From positions 1 to 58,766 of the forward strand of contig SICT01000001.1 in NCBI GenBank assembly GCA_009691315.1: a stretch of 58,766 nucleotides of DNA, read 5' to 3'. Of the stretch, positions 31,736 to 42,147 are shown piece by piece. The stretch is from Candidatus Uhrbacteria bacterium. Lineage in GTDB: Bacteria > Patescibacteriota > Patescibacteriia > 2-12-FULL-60-25. Position numbers and translations under genes: made by a program. Under the pieces are notes generated by a model. That model was given only the letters and a program-made list of their open reading frames with translations. It had not been told where the DNA came from and did no database searches. Each line of letters begins with the position of its first letter. Within the stretch, counting starts at the first letter, position 1.

Positions 31736-32035
31736 AAAAGGGTAAAATAAGACCCGTCCTTCCAGAACGAGTCAATGGGCAATAGGATAGGGGAAAAGGA
31801 AAAGCCTGTCAAATCTGCACTCACATATATTGGGACCTGGTCCGGACCAGGTCCGGGGGTAGTTTATCCACAAGGTGATCTATTCTCTTATCCTTGACCT
31901 TTGTTTGACTATTTGCTTAACTCTGTCTTCCGGAGTAATCTGGAGTTAAGCGAAGCGGGATCAATGTGGTCCCGCCTCGATGCACCTCGAGAAAAAATCC
32001 GACCTGCGACAGCGGGCGGTAGAAAGGGACTGAAA
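31736..32035. other. Intergenic region between nusA and the lipoprotein-like gene
   Basis: A 300-base stretch without a supported gene. It holds a perfect 22-bp palindrome (31833-31854: GGACCTGGTCC and its complement), a promoter-like TTGACC at 31894-31899 with TTAACT about 18 bases further, and a 9-bp inverted repeat GCTTAACTC (31915-31923)/GAGTTAAGC (31943-31951) that could fold in the leader of the plus-strand gene. Confidence 0.5.
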
Positions 32036-32680
32036 ATGATGATCCGAAACGTCTCTCTCCTCTGCCTCGCGCTCGCCGCAGGTTCGGCCTGCAGCGCCCC
32101 GGACATGATGCCCCCACCCGGAATGATGGGTGACGGGCCGGACATGGCCAAGGTCGTTCCTCCGGGATCCGACCTCGCCGGCATGATGATGACCGGCGGC
32201 GACATGGTGATGAACGCCAATGCCTGTGCTTCTTGCGTCATGGGTCAGACCATGCTGAAGGATTGCATGGACATGATCAGTTACTGCATGGACAAGGCTA
32301 CGGACACGAACCAGTGCCCCAAGACCTGTTCATGCGGTTTCGACCTCCCAGGCGGGGAGTGTCCCATGGGCAAGCCATTCAACTGGACCATGCAAGTCGT
32401 GGGCCAGACCTGGTCGTGCGATGGTCAGCCTGCGTTCGAACCCAAACAGTTGAGCCAGGATGGCGAGCCACTACGCGTGGACTTCCACATGGGCGGTGAT
32501 ACTAATCACGCGACTTGTGTGGGAGACTCATGCTGGTACCGAGCATCATATTCCCCACTTCTTAAGGTGGCGCGTGTTCGATTCACGAGTGCAACTTCGG
32601 CCGTGATCGAATCGTGGCCCAAAGGCTGGGACGTTTCGACGAAACCTGGAGGTATCGTCGGTAATTGTACGCAGTTCTAA
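32036..32680 (+). CDS. Met- and Cys-rich secreted protein, unknown function
   Basis: A 214-residue protein starting at 32036 (MMIRNVSLLCLALAAGSACSAP), with AAGGGA about 8 bases upstream; the next ATG at 32039 is equally possible. The N-terminus looks like a lipoprotein or secretion signal ending GSAC, though this lipobox is weak. Residues 23-65 are very rich in Met, Pro, Gly and Asp (DMMPPPGMMGDGPDM). Then come eight or more cysteines (ACASCVMGQTMLKDCMDM, CPKTCSCGFDLPGGEC), and a beta-rich C-terminal half (WTMQVVGQTWSCDGQPAF, CVGDSCWYRASYSPL). GC-rich and bounded by its own terminator. Not recognised; myxobacterial secreted proteins have a similar style, which hints at transfer. Confidence 0.7.
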   Translation: MMIRNVSLLCLALAAGSACSAPDMMPPPGMMGDGPDMAKVVPPGSDLAGMMMTGGDMVMNANACASCVMGQTMLKDCMDMISYCMDKATDTNQCPKTCSCGFDLPGGECPMGKPFNWTMQVVGQTWSCDGQPAFEPKQLSQDGEPLRVDFHMGGDTNHATCVGDSCWYRASYSPLLKVARVRFTSATSAVIESWPKGWDVSTKPGGIVGNCTQF

Positions 32681-32711
32681 TCCAGTCTCGCCAGTTGTAC
32701 CTTGCTTCTTT

Positions 32712-32742
32712 CCCCTCCGACTTTGCTCGCGAGGGGTTTTTT
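32712..32742 (+). terminator. Intrinsic terminator after the Met/Cys-rich gene
   Basis: CCCCTC (32712-32717) pairs with GAGGGG (32731-32736), followed by T6 (32737-32742). It ends 9 bases before the stop of the convergent giant gene. Confidence 0.8.
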
Positions 32743-32751
32743 AATTTAATC

Positions 32752-35700
32752 CTAACCTATTGTTTCTGCACAAATATCATTAAAGATTACACAACCCACG
32801 GGACAATGAGGTGCTGAATACTCCTTACAATTTCTGAGTCCACAGTATGGATTGTTAACATCAGTATTAACACAACCAATGGGACAATTAGGTTTTTTGT
32901 ACGCACTGCAATTAGGTCCTGGTTGAGGTGTTTTGGACTTAAGATTCTCATCTTCCTGTGTTTGCAATTCACCACTTGAACGTAGTTGCAATGATCCTGG
33001 ATACACGATCCAAGGACGATAGTTCTGCGTATATCCACTATTCAAACTCTGAAAATCTGGATTTGTTGAATTGCATTCGTTATTCAATAGCCTACCGAAT
33101 GTTGCCCGCACCTCGTTAGTAGATTTAATTGTACCTTCTCGTATTCCATCAGCTAGTCCCCAAGAATAACAGCCACCATATGGATGTAAAACTTCATTAT
33201 CAGATCCATCATCCTGTAACTGATTATCTTTAATCTTGGTCCGACACTCTCCTGAACACCAGCCCCAATTATCTTGCAGCATAACGCGCGGAGTAAAGCG
33301 GCATGCATTTACTTTTTTATCCCAACAACCACGGTTTGGAGCCAATCCCGTTGGAATACAGATGTCCCCTGCTGCACAACGGAGTGGGATATTGCCTATT
33401 TCCTGTTGCGGTGTTGTACAACCGCGATTCGGATCTCGGGAACAACGTCCTTCCAAAAATTTCTTCGGTTCTTGCTGTTGATTCACAGGCCACTCAAATT
33501 CGCACGCGGGCAGATCGCCCGTGCCGCCGCAATAGTATTGGTGGCTGAATTCGAAATAATTGGGCTGGCAAGCCTCACCACTATTACCGAAGAACGTACG
33601 GTATATACATTGATCTTTAGCTTTGCCAATCGTGCAATCAGAGTCAGAATGACAAGTTTTGTATTGTTTTTTGGAACAGGTGCCGAGCGGCGCACAACGA
33701 CCCGCACCAGCGGGACAATCAACATCCGTATTGCAGGTGATTCCCCATCCGCGGATCGGATCATCACACTCGCTCTGAGTTGCGCAGAATGGTTTATGAT
33801 TTTTCAAGCTTGCATCAGCAATTTTTTGCTGAAACCCATCCCCCCAATCAACGGTCACGTTCTTGAGCGGCATCTGCTCATGACTGGCCCAACCATAAAA
33901 CTTGAGAGAGGCTTTATGCTGACCGCCAGCAGCATTCACAGCACCATCGGATTGACCATCAAAAGAGAACATATCTAAGCGTTGAATGGAGCATTGGCCA
34001 GGCGTGTCACACTTGCGGGCATCAGGTGCCGCAATCCGTGGTGGATGAGGGGTGTAGTAGGCAATGGTGTCAGTGAATTGCTGAATCCGAGGAACATCTG
34101 CTGGAATAGGATCATAGCCTAAAAATTGAGGGGTGTAGTGCCCAGGTGTGACATTGGTCGGAGGAAGGTTATCCGAAAGGAACGGATCCAAACCTTCTTG
34201 TTTGCCGTTTATGTTCTTCGTAAAATTATAAACTGTTAATCCGCACGATTCATCGCTTGGATCCGGACATTGTTTTATATCGGGTTGATATTCGGTTCCG
34301 GTCCATTGATATATGCGATAAATTTTGGCGAACAGATTTGTCAGATAGTGCCAAGATCTGCCATAAGGAGGGACATTGAGCTCAACGAATCCTTTTGGAT
34401 CATTTGGATCAGGCACTTTACAGCACGTTTCTTTTCGAAAGAAACTCCCGATTCCGGCACCCAAGAAAGTTGGTGGCTTCAGGGAAGAGAATCCAGCCAC
34501 ATTCCCACCGCTTTGGAACAACGGATCTGTTCCAGCCGGTCCGGTATTTAACGCGCTCGAAAATGGGGCGAAACGAGAACCATATTGAAATCCAACACCG
34601 GGAGCCGTAAAATTTCCGTTCTTCCACACACGATCGGTAAAAGCGGCATTTTGACGAGAGTCACGACTGATGACTTCCGCGAGTTGCGTACAAATACTCC
34701 CATAATTAACCTTGATATTCATATAGATATATCTCATATCATTTGCCTGACCTCCACAGGTCGAGACCCAAAATCCCTGTAAACTCCACGGGCCATTGAC
34801 AGCTTTAGACTGAAACACCCCCCGAATGGAAAAGTAAGGTTTATCACTGGTACATTTTTCCGTATAAGCAGTTGATCGAATATGACTTAATTGACGTTTG
34901 ACACTGCTGGCATCAGGCGGATCAAACGGTTTCAGCGAATCTTTAAAGAGAGAAATGAAGTTTGTTTGCCCGCTACTCCGATAATCCGTTTGCCAAGTCT
35001 TCATAAAGCACTTGCCTGGCTCATTCACACAATCCACTTCCAAAGGTTGCCCTTGAGATCCTTTGAACAGGGTATCAGCTCCTCGACCCAGAATAGGCTT
35101 ATAGTTCTCAAAAAATTTCTGTCGCCATTCCACATCCTTGGCCTTGGTGCTATCCCCTTCATTATAATCTACCTCCCCTAAGCCATCGACCCAGTCCGCT
35201 TGATATCCGCAGGCTAAACGGCCCATATCATTTGGATTTTCGATCGGGGAAATGCTGATATAGGCCAGGCTCTTATCTTTATTGTCCCCACCATTGAATT
35301 CTAGTATTGGTTTCTCCAATTGAAAAAATGTTTCGGTATAACTTTGATCTGGACTACTTCCAGCATCAACCAAACGTACAGCCGAAAGATCACGGTCATT
35401 GTCTCCCTCATCTTGATCATCATCTGCCAACTCACACTGCTCGGCGTTTGGACTGAATTCAGGACGATCCCCCACGAGCGAAGCACCTGGATATCCCCCA
35501 ACGGCCGAGTCTCTGCCATTTGATGTGAAATTATCATCGTAATTGAATTTGAACATACTCCCAGCATAATTAGAGTCTGGCTTACCTTCATTCTGCTTTT
35601 TTTCATCATGTTCACCAACAAAATCCACATCCGTTAAAGAACGCGCGCTCGGTGGATCAGCTTTTGATAAACAGTAGTACTGGCCTGAATTTTCTGGCGG

Positions 35701-38700
35701 GAAATAGCCGGCCGTCGGCACATAATGATAGGGATCTTTTTCCCCAAACAAAATTGGCGTTGGATTCCACGTTAAGCATGGGTGCTGAGTCACATCATCT
35801 CCAGTAATGCGTGTCATGTCGCGCTCCAAACATTGTCCAAAAATTCCGTTGACTATTTGCGATTTACGGAAAGCCACGCATCTCCCGCCTTGTTCCGGTG
35901 GTCCGCAGGTTTGAGAGGCATTAGACCCTTCAATCGCCAATTTCTGTGGATTTTTTGGATCTGTCTGCGGTATTTTAAATATCGCTTCCGGCAAACACGA
36001 CTGTCCGGCGCGCGGTCCGCCCGCGCACACCCCGGGCAAAACATGTGAAGAAAACACATCGTAAAACTTGATGATACCGGCATCTGGATATTCCACACGT
36101 TTATAACTGCAAGCACAATCTTCACCGTATTCACAGATGTTGGCTCCGGTAAAACTGGTTAACCGTTGTTTCGGTTGAGCAGGATTTTTGGACGTATCCC
36201 AATCAATCGCATACGAAGAAGGGAATGGAGCATCCGCTTCCGGATAAGCTCGACACTCCGCACTCGGAAATGCCTGACTCAAAGCCTGATCATGGGTTGG
36301 ATTAGGCTGAGCAAATTTTAAAGTCACATTCTGAAAATCTAAGCCAGTGTCTTTGGCATTGACCGCCACATAGCAAAGGAATGAACGGCCTGAACTTAAG
36401 GCTTGCAAGTATTCATTCAAACGATAATACCCAATTCTCCCAGTGCCAACATGCTTACACAAAAACAGTTGAGGATTCGCTTTAGACAACGGGTCTTCTT
36501 TATCGAGCTTGATTGCTTCATAGCTCTTGGGACTTGGGTTCAAAAGGAATTTATTTGGATTCTGAGGATCCACGATTACTGGGATGACAATAGCAGCGGC
36601 CAAACGATAATCCAAGGCAAACCGATATTTGTTATTTGCTACATTCCCTGCCCCATCCGCACCAGGTTTCGCCGTGGTCAGGTCCGGCACCTGAAATGAA
36701 TTCGGGATGGTGTAACCAGAATAATCATTTTCCCCCAAACCGATCCTCCGACTCGCGTATTGGTTGACGTCAAAGAATGCGCCGCGGGTCAGCGTTGGTT
36801 CCGTACTCGTCGTCGCACGATTCACATAATGTGCGCAGAAAATATCACCGTTCTCATGGCTCGCCTGATCGCATAACGCCAAATTCGTACAAATATCTTT
36901 ATATTTATTGCTGCTGCGATCAAACACTGTTTCGGCACTCTTACACCCCAACCACTGCGAACAATCACGATCCACGTTTACTTTAATCAACAAATTGGCA
37001 TCATTTTCTCTCGTTCCTCCAGGCTTACTGCACGATCCTGTAAAATCGTGGGTATGAGTCAATAAAACCGGGTTAATAATCTCTTTATCAACAATCTTAT
37101 AATTACATTCCGCATCCCGTTCACACACATTGCCTTCCCATGGATTGATCTTTGTATCCACAACCCCCAGAAAATTGGTCGTGACAATCGTTTCCTGTCC
37201 CTGACACTTCTTGGCTTGACAATTTGCATCCTTTGATCCCAAACAACTCACAGGCGTGGTGGGCGTAAACAATTGATCGCGATATTTTGCATAACTGGCA
37301 GACACGTTGTAACTCAATTGCGTATCACTCAAATTATTCAACAAGATACAGCCCTTCCCAACATCTACACTCCCATTACACGTGGCGGTATCAAATTTCT
37401 GCGGATCATAAATAAAGAAGTATGGCTTACCGGTTTTATGTGATGGATCTGATACATCATTTGGATCGCGCAATTCCGAACACTCCCCTTGATCCTGCGG
37501 ACACAACCCTCCCCATCCCTGATATTCCGTGTCACCTGTGCGCAGAAGATTAAACGTCTGACCGTTTTCCAAGACCAGCGGATAACACGGAAGCGTTGTC
37601 CCCTTCTCAAACCAACCAGAATAGGTACCGACCGCTAAATTTTTAATCCCTGAATTATCTCCGGTTAATGGAACATTCTCTTTATATTCACAGGTGTGAT
37701 TTCCTGGATCGCGGAAATATTCTTTTCCTCCGGTCGCCGGATTAAATTCCTGACAAAAAAGTTCAGATGGCCGGCACAAACCCTGATCGTATTTCGTAAT
37801 GTCATCTTTATAATAAACCGTGGCGAACGTGGATGTCGCATCCAAACTCAAACGATTTTGGGTATATTTTGGTTTTCCAAACGCCCGGCACGAGGCATTT
37901 TCTGGTTGACAATGTTTGCTCGGATCATCAATCAAATACAAATAGCGATCGGCCGAACGGGTGGTTGTTGCGCCACCAAATCCTGGAATCACTGGTTTGT
38001 CTTCCATAACGAATGTTTGTTCACCCGTGTCAGCTGAATTCCGCGTATCAATAAATCCAGTACAGCTGATCGCCTGTTGACGACACAAGCGCGAGAACTG
38101 ACGAATGTCTACTTTTTGCCCATCGCGCCGCTTGTATTCGCGACAACCTAGCATGGCTTGCGGTTGAGGGACTCCGCCTAATCCGGTATCACACTCATTC
38201 GGTGTCTTCCAAGTATTGGCTCGCACATAGGCCATATCCGGAATAAGAGTCACCGTTACTTCATCCAGATAAACAAGAGGCGTCGCAGCACTCCAAACGA
38301 GCGCGGTTAGCTTACTCCCACTCCAACCATTAAACGGACCCACCGAATATCTCTGCCAATCCGGTGTCAGATTCACCGTACCGACCACGGTCTTTTTTCC
38401 TAAATCTTTTGGATCTGCTGTTGATACGAACAATGGAACAGAGCTGGTCGCGGCTGGTCCTTTGGCCCAAAAGGTCACGCGGAATAAGTCGGTCGGAGTT
38501 GAAGTGACAGATACGCTCGCCTGTACAATCTTGTCTTGCGGCTTATTTTTTGCTGGGATCCGCAACGACGAATCACCGACTAAAAGTGATTCACTTGATT
38601 TTTCTCCACCGACAAACGCCCCAATCCCATCTCGAAAATTTTGTGCCAAGACCGTTTGCATGTTACCAGACTCTGCTCCCGCATAAGCGCGACAAGAAAT

Positions 38701-41700
38701 TGCTTGTGCACTACACACCCGACTTTCCGGGGCAAACAACGAATACACACACTCCCCTGTGGATGCCTGAAACGTTCCACCTGTTTTTTTACAGTCATCT
38801 ATATTCCGATTGTTCAAACGATAATCTTTACACTGATCCGTCGATAACACGGTCTGAGAATAATAACGATAAAAAACATGGCCATCCGCATCGTAAAATT
38901 GTCGGCAATCCGGATCAACGCCGCTCCGCCAATTGGCTTCACTACACGTTTTTGGGTCTTTAAAACTTACCTGATCTGGACCACGTTTGAGCAACAGAAG
39001 TGGCCCGCCAGCGACTTCCCCGGGCAAAACATTGGCATTTGGATCTTGCTTCATGCTCCAACTACGTAATTGAAATCCGGCGGTGTCTGATCCTTCCCAG
39101 GTAAAAAATGTTTTGGAATTTTTATCTGGCTTTTCACAGGCGCGTACATAACTATAGTAAGCCGTCCGCTCACCGCCACCTGCACTCGCCTCCACATTGG
39201 TAAATTCTTCACAACCGACTTGCTCCTGTGTACAGGCTTGAGCTGTGGCAGGAATAAAAAAGTCTGTCGCTGTGTCCGTAGGATCATCAAACTCTTTTAT
39301 ACTGTCATGTACCAAATCAAATGCTGACGGTTGTTTTCGATACTGGGCATAGCTGACACAGGTTTCCGGACAATAATCATTTGTACCGACAATCGCTGGC
39401 ACTTCTCCGCCTGCCAGCACATCGGTGTAGCCCTGACAGCCGGCTTCTGACTGACGACAGACTTGAGCAAATTTTGCACACAATGGATGATCCTTGCCTT
39501 CTCCACGGCAATTGAGATCTTCTGGCGCAAGTTTCATAAACGTCGCTGGCAAACTAGCATTCAACCCCGATGCAAATGGCGTAGCAAGCTCGCCTTCTTC
39601 CAATTGCAAAGCGTCTAGTAAGGCTGGCGAATTTTTATCATCTTGAGATAAGCTCATCACCGCGAAACGTGCATTGGCCGCGCTCAAAAAACTACATTCA
39701 TAGCGTCGCCAGTCTGTCGTAAGAGCCGGATGAGCACGTAAATCAACACTCTCAACTCCGAGTCCAGCTGGTTCACAGCCCGAACTACGAAAATCTTTAA
39801 TCGTAGCCGCCTTATCTATCATCAAATTTTTCTCCGTATATTGAATGATCTGCGCTTTAAATGATTCATTGCCCCCATCTTTTGTTCCACGTGCATAGAC
39901 AGAGAAGGTATACATGCGTCCGGAAGTAATTGCCATTTTTTGAATAATCGTTTTACCAAGCGACAACTCTAAAGCAGAGGCTGTATCAAATGAGGCCGTT
40001 CCACTCGCGACTTGGGGAATCGTGAAAGGGGTACCCGGCGACCAATTGGCCAGAGTTGGGGTCGATGTCCCAACGGCATTTTCAAATGAAGGATTCTGAA
40101 TCAGATTTAAGGCTGAATCACCAATTTGAAATGAATGGACCTTCGTACAACCTTCGTCTGATCCAGAACATGGCGCCAACGTCTTATCAAAGTAGATACG
40201 TGGGCCGGTTGAGGTCGTTCCCACCCACGCATCCGTACTTGTACTCAAAGCATTGCGCGTCGTCGCATACCACAAACATCCGACATTGCTAGCATCACAC
40301 GTTCCGTAATCCAACGTATTGCGCAGATAGGAAATCGCCCCGCCTCCAGGAGCTTGATAATTGCGACAGCTGGAAAAACGTGCCGGACATTCTTCGGCCT
40401 GAAAACGATAAACCGTTTTTTCTGCCATGCAGTAACCATAACCGCCCGTACACTCACCTTGATTGTTCCGCTTAAGACAGGTTTGAATGTCCTGACACTC
40501 TTCCCGACGCTGATTGATAGATGGAGATAAAAGCGTATCGCCAAAACCAGACAGCGTGCATTGTTGAGGAAACGACGTGATGACCCAGTTCGCATCAATC
40601 AAATGACACCATGGATATTTGGCATCACGCTGGCCCTGCGGATTGCACACGGAAAATCCTTTCACAACTTCAGACAACGTGGCACAACCACTAGAAGAGT
40701 TACACAAAGCCTGATTTTCCGCCGAATTCGCCGCCAGCTCAAATCCCACAGACAAAATACGCGCCAGTCGTAATTTCTGCAGATTGCCCGCACAGTAAGC
40801 TGTGTTAAAACAGTTCGGATCCTGATTCAGCTTGGTCATGCTGGTTGGAATCAGTCTGCGCGATCCATCCAAGAAACCTTTGCCCATCGCTTCGCCAACC
40901 GTAAAAGATCCCTGCTCACCCTGGCTCTGGACGGCCTGAATGAATTTTTGATCAATCGTACAATTCCACAAACCACGATAATCACTTGGACAACCTGAGA
41001 ACTCCGATACCACATCCACTTGCGCGACTTTTTGCAGGTTGGGCGTCTTCAAATCAATGTTCGCCGCACGCGCATCGGTTTTTCCTGCCGTCACAATCGC
41101 ATCTGGATTCGCCGCGACGTTCTGCCGCACGGCATCGGAATAATCAAAGGCACCGGTAAACCCTTTATCAAAAATGCGCTTCATGAATTTGGAAGCAAGC
41201 GTGTTCAAAAAAACCGAAGCCGTATAACTCGCCAACTGGATCGGACCTTCTTTAAACGCATTGCCCAAAATCGCTCCGGTTTGCGCAATCTGCGAAGCAT
41301 TGCCTTTTCTCACCGTTTCTTCTTTTGTCGCTTCAGACACGACTTCGCTCGGCGTTTTGACATTGCCTGAAATAATCCCGGAGACATCTTTAAACCCTTT
41401 GCCAACCTCACGTTCTTTCGTCGCAAAGGATACGGCATCCGTTGTTTTTAAAGTGACAGAATTCAAAATATTTACCGTGGCCCCAAGCTCACTCGTATTC
41501 GTATTCAAATTAAAATCAATCGTCGGATAGGTTTCCGCTTTTGTTAACGACGAGCCAAATGAATTCCAATTGTTAATCACATTCTGAAATTCACATTTTG
41601 GTTTTTGCGGTGAGTACTGCCCCTGACCAACACCAGACTGCGGGAAAAAATTACCCAGTGACAATTGGATCTTCAGCAGGTTGCTGGTATTGGGCTTACA

Positions 41701-42141
41701 CAAATTAAATCCAATATTCTTAAAAAATTCTGAATCTGACAATGAACCCATGGCCTCGCCCACCGCATCCTTGCCCACATCTGTCATGTTTTTCGCAAAA
41801 TTTTTGGTAAAAAACTGTGCCCCCTGACCCTTGCCACCTGACACAATATAGTTCGCCGCTTCATAGGCAAGACGACCTACTAAAAGCTGGGCCGCATTAA
41901 AAAAAGCCACAACCAGAGCACGGGTAATCTGAGAAATGATCGTCTTATAAGTGCTGTTAGCTGTTTCTGGCAGGTTGGCCATAACTGCACTTGGCATACC
42001 AACGCCAGTAACCGGCGGAGCATTCTCCGGCTGAGCTAACGCAAACTCTACAGATGGGCCGGCTAAACTCACACAAACAACCATAACAATCAACACCGAT
42101 TGCATGGCGCGAAAAAAAATCGAAGAGCGATTAATCTTCAT
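32752..42141 (-). CDS. Giant cysteine-rich secreted/surface protein
   Basis: A 3129-residue protein in one uninterrupted frame. A signal peptide opens it (MQSVLIVMVVCVSLAGPSV, cleavage near FALAQ), then ~350 helical residues (ITRALVVAFFNAAQLLVGRLAYEA). The rest is very rich in cysteine, with a recurring C-x(6)-C-x-x-[FY] pattern (GCEEFTN, GCQGYTD, SCRAYAG, GCREYKR, FCQEFNP). At least two stretches look like carbohydrate-binding or jelly-roll domains (LIQNPSFENAVGTSTP; VQASVSVTSTPTDLFRVTFW). A PKD-like segment (LKNVTVDWGDGFQQKI) stands near residue 2720, and the C-terminus repeats NCPIGCV/HCPVGCV. It is probably exported by Sec and disulfide-linked outside the cell. It lies 6 bases after a membrane-anchored gene. 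It may work in attachment to host cells. Confidence 0.85.
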   Translation of the reverse strand: MKINRSSIFFRAMQSVLIVMVVCVSLAGPSVEFALAQPENAPPVTGVGMPSAVMANLPETANSTYKTIISQITRALVVAFFNAAQLLVGRLAYEAANYIVSGGKGQGAQFFTKNFAKNMTDVGKDAVGEAMGSLSDSEFFKNIGFNLCKPNTSNLLKIQLSLGNFFPQSGVGQGQYSPQKPKCEFQNVINNWNSFGSSLTKAETYPTIDFNLNTNTSELGATVNILNSVTLKTTDAVSFATKEREVGKGFKDVSGIISGNVKTPSEVVSEATKEETVRKGNASQIAQTGAILGNAFKEGPIQLASYTASVFLNTLASKFMKRIFDKGFTGAFDYSDAVRQNVAANPDAIVTAGKTDARAANIDLKTPNLQKVAQVDVVSEFSGCPSDYRGLWNCTIDQKFIQAVQSQGEQGSFTVGEAMGKGFLDGSRRLIPTSMTKLNQDPNCFNTAYCAGNLQKLRLARILSVGFELAANSAENQALCNSSSGCATLSEVVKGFSVCNPQGQRDAKYPWCHLIDANWVITSFPQQCTLSGFGDTLLSPSINQRREECQDIQTCLKRNNQGECTGGYGYCMAEKTVYRFQAEECPARFSSCRNYQAPGGGAISYLRNTLDYGTCDASNVGCLWYATTRNALSTSTDAWVGTTSTGPRIYFDKTLAPCSGSDEGCTKVHSFQIGDSALNLIQNPSFENAVGTSTPTLANWSPGTPFTIPQVASGTASFDTASALELSLGKTIIQKMAITSGRMYTFSVYARGTKDGGNESFKAQIIQYTEKNLMIDKAATIKDFRSSGCEPAGLGVESVDLRAHPALTTDWRRYECSFLSAANARFAVMSLSQDDKNSPALLDALQLEEGELATPFASGLNASLPATFMKLAPEDLNCRGEGKDHPLCAKFAQVCRQSEAGCQGYTDVLAGGEVPAIVGTNDYCPETCVSYAQYRKQPSAFDLVHDSIKEFDDPTDTATDFFIPATAQACTQEQVGCEEFTNVEASAGGGERTAYYSYVRACEKPDKNSKTFFTWEGSDTAGFQLRSWSMKQDPNANVLPGEVAGGPLLLLKRGPDQVSFKDPKTCSEANWRSGVDPDCRQFYDADGHVFYRYYSQTVLSTDQCKDYRLNNRNIDDCKKTGGTFQASTGECVYSLFAPESRVCSAQAISCRAYAGAESGNMQTVLAQNFRDGIGAFVGGEKSSESLLVGDSSLRIPAKNKPQDKIVQASVSVTSTPTDLFRVTFWAKGPAATSSVPLFVSTADPKDLGKKTVVGTVNLTPDWQRYSVGPFNGWSGSKLTALVWSAATPLVYLDEVTVTLIPDMAYVRANTWKTPNECDTGLGGVPQPQAMLGCREYKRRDGQKVDIRQFSRLCRQQAISCTGFIDTRNSADTGEQTFVMEDKPVIPGFGGATTTRSADRYLYLIDDPSKHCQPENASCRAFGKPKYTQNRLSLDATSTFATVYYKDDITKYDQGLCRPSELFCQEFNPATGGKEYFRDPGNHTCEYKENVPLTGDNSGIKNLAVGTYSGWFEKGTTLPCYPLVLENGQTFNLLRTGDTEYQGWGGLCPQDQGECSELRDPNDVSDPSHKTGKPYFFIYDPQKFDTATCNGSVDVGKGCILLNNLSDTQLSYNVSASYAKYRDQLFTPTTPVSCLGSKDANCQAKKCQGQETIVTTNFLGVVDTKINPWEGNVCERDAECNYKIVDKEIINPVLLTHTHDFTGSCSKPGGTRENDANLLIKVNVDRDCSQWLGCKSAETVFDRSSNKYKDICTNLALCDQASHENGDIFCAHYVNRATTSTEPTLTRGAFFDVNQYASRRIGLGENDYSGYTIPNSFQVPDLTTAKPGADGAGNVANNKYRFALDYRLAAAIVIPVIVDPQNPNKFLLNPSPKSYEAIKLDKEDPLSKANPQLFLCKHVGTGRIGYYRLNEYLQALSSGRSFLCYVAVNAKDTGLDFQNVTLKFAQPNPTHDQALSQAFPSAECRAYPEADAPFPSSYAIDWDTSKNPAQPKQRLTSFTGANICEYGEDCACSYKRVEYPDAGIIKFYDVFSSHVLPGVCAGGPRAGQSCLPEAIFKIPQTDPKNPQKLAIEGSNASQTCGPPEQGGRCVAFRKSQIVNGIFGQCLERDMTRITGDDVTQHPCLTWNPTPILFGEKDPYHYVPTAGYFPPENSGQYYCLSKADPPSARSLTDVDFVGEHDEKKQNEGKPDSNYAGSMFKFNYDDNFTSNGRDSAVGGYPGASLVGDRPEFSPNAEQCELADDDQDEGDNDRDLSAVRLVDAGSSPDQSYTETFFQLEKPILEFNGGDNKDKSLAYISISPIENPNDMGRLACGYQADWVDGLGEVDYNEGDSTKAKDVEWRQKFFENYKPILGRGADTLFKGSQGQPLEVDCVNEPGKCFMKTWQTDYRSSGQTNFISLFKDSLKPFDPPDASSVKRQLSHIRSTAYTEKCTSDKPYFSIRGVFQSKAVNGPWSLQGFWVSTCGGQANDMRYIYMNIKVNYGSICTQLAEVISRDSRQNAAFTDRVWKNGNFTAPGVGFQYGSRFAPFSSALNTGPAGTDPLFQSGGNVAGFSSLKPPTFLGAGIGSFFRKETCCKVPDPNDPKGFVELNVPPYGRSWHYLTNLFAKIYRIYQWTGTEYQPDIKQCPDPSDESCGLTVYNFTKNINGKQEGLDPFLSDNLPPTNVTPGHYTPQFLGYDPIPADVPRIQQFTDTIAYYTPHPPRIAAPDARKCDTPGQCSIQRLDMFSFDGQSDGAVNAAGGQHKASLKFYGWASHEQMPLKNVTVDWGDGFQQKIADASLKNHKPFCATQSECDDPIRGWGITCNTDVDCPAGAGRCAPLGTCSKKQYKTCHSDSDCTIGKAKDQCIYRTFFGNSGEACQPNYFEFSHQYYCGGTGDLPACEFEWPVNQQQEPKKFLEGRCSRDPNRGCTTPQQEIGNIPLRCAAGDICIPTGLAPNRGCWDKKVNACRFTPRVMLQDNWGWCSGECRTKIKDNQLQDDGSDNEVLHPYGGCYSWGLADGIREGTIKSTNEVRATFGRLLNNECNSTNPDFQSLNSGYTQNYRPWIVYPGSLQLRSSGELQTQEDENLKSKTPQPGPNCSAYKKPNCPIGCVNTDVNNPYCGLRNCKEYSAPHCPVGCVIFNDICAETIG

Positions 42142-42147
42142 GAAAAG

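Noticed and set aside
39148..39155. ACTATAGT inside the giant gene as another copy of the tripartite palindrome
   Set aside because: The centre matches, but there are no TCAAT/ATTGA arms at five-base spacing; it is a chance match in coding sequence. The same holds for CTATAGC near 50490.
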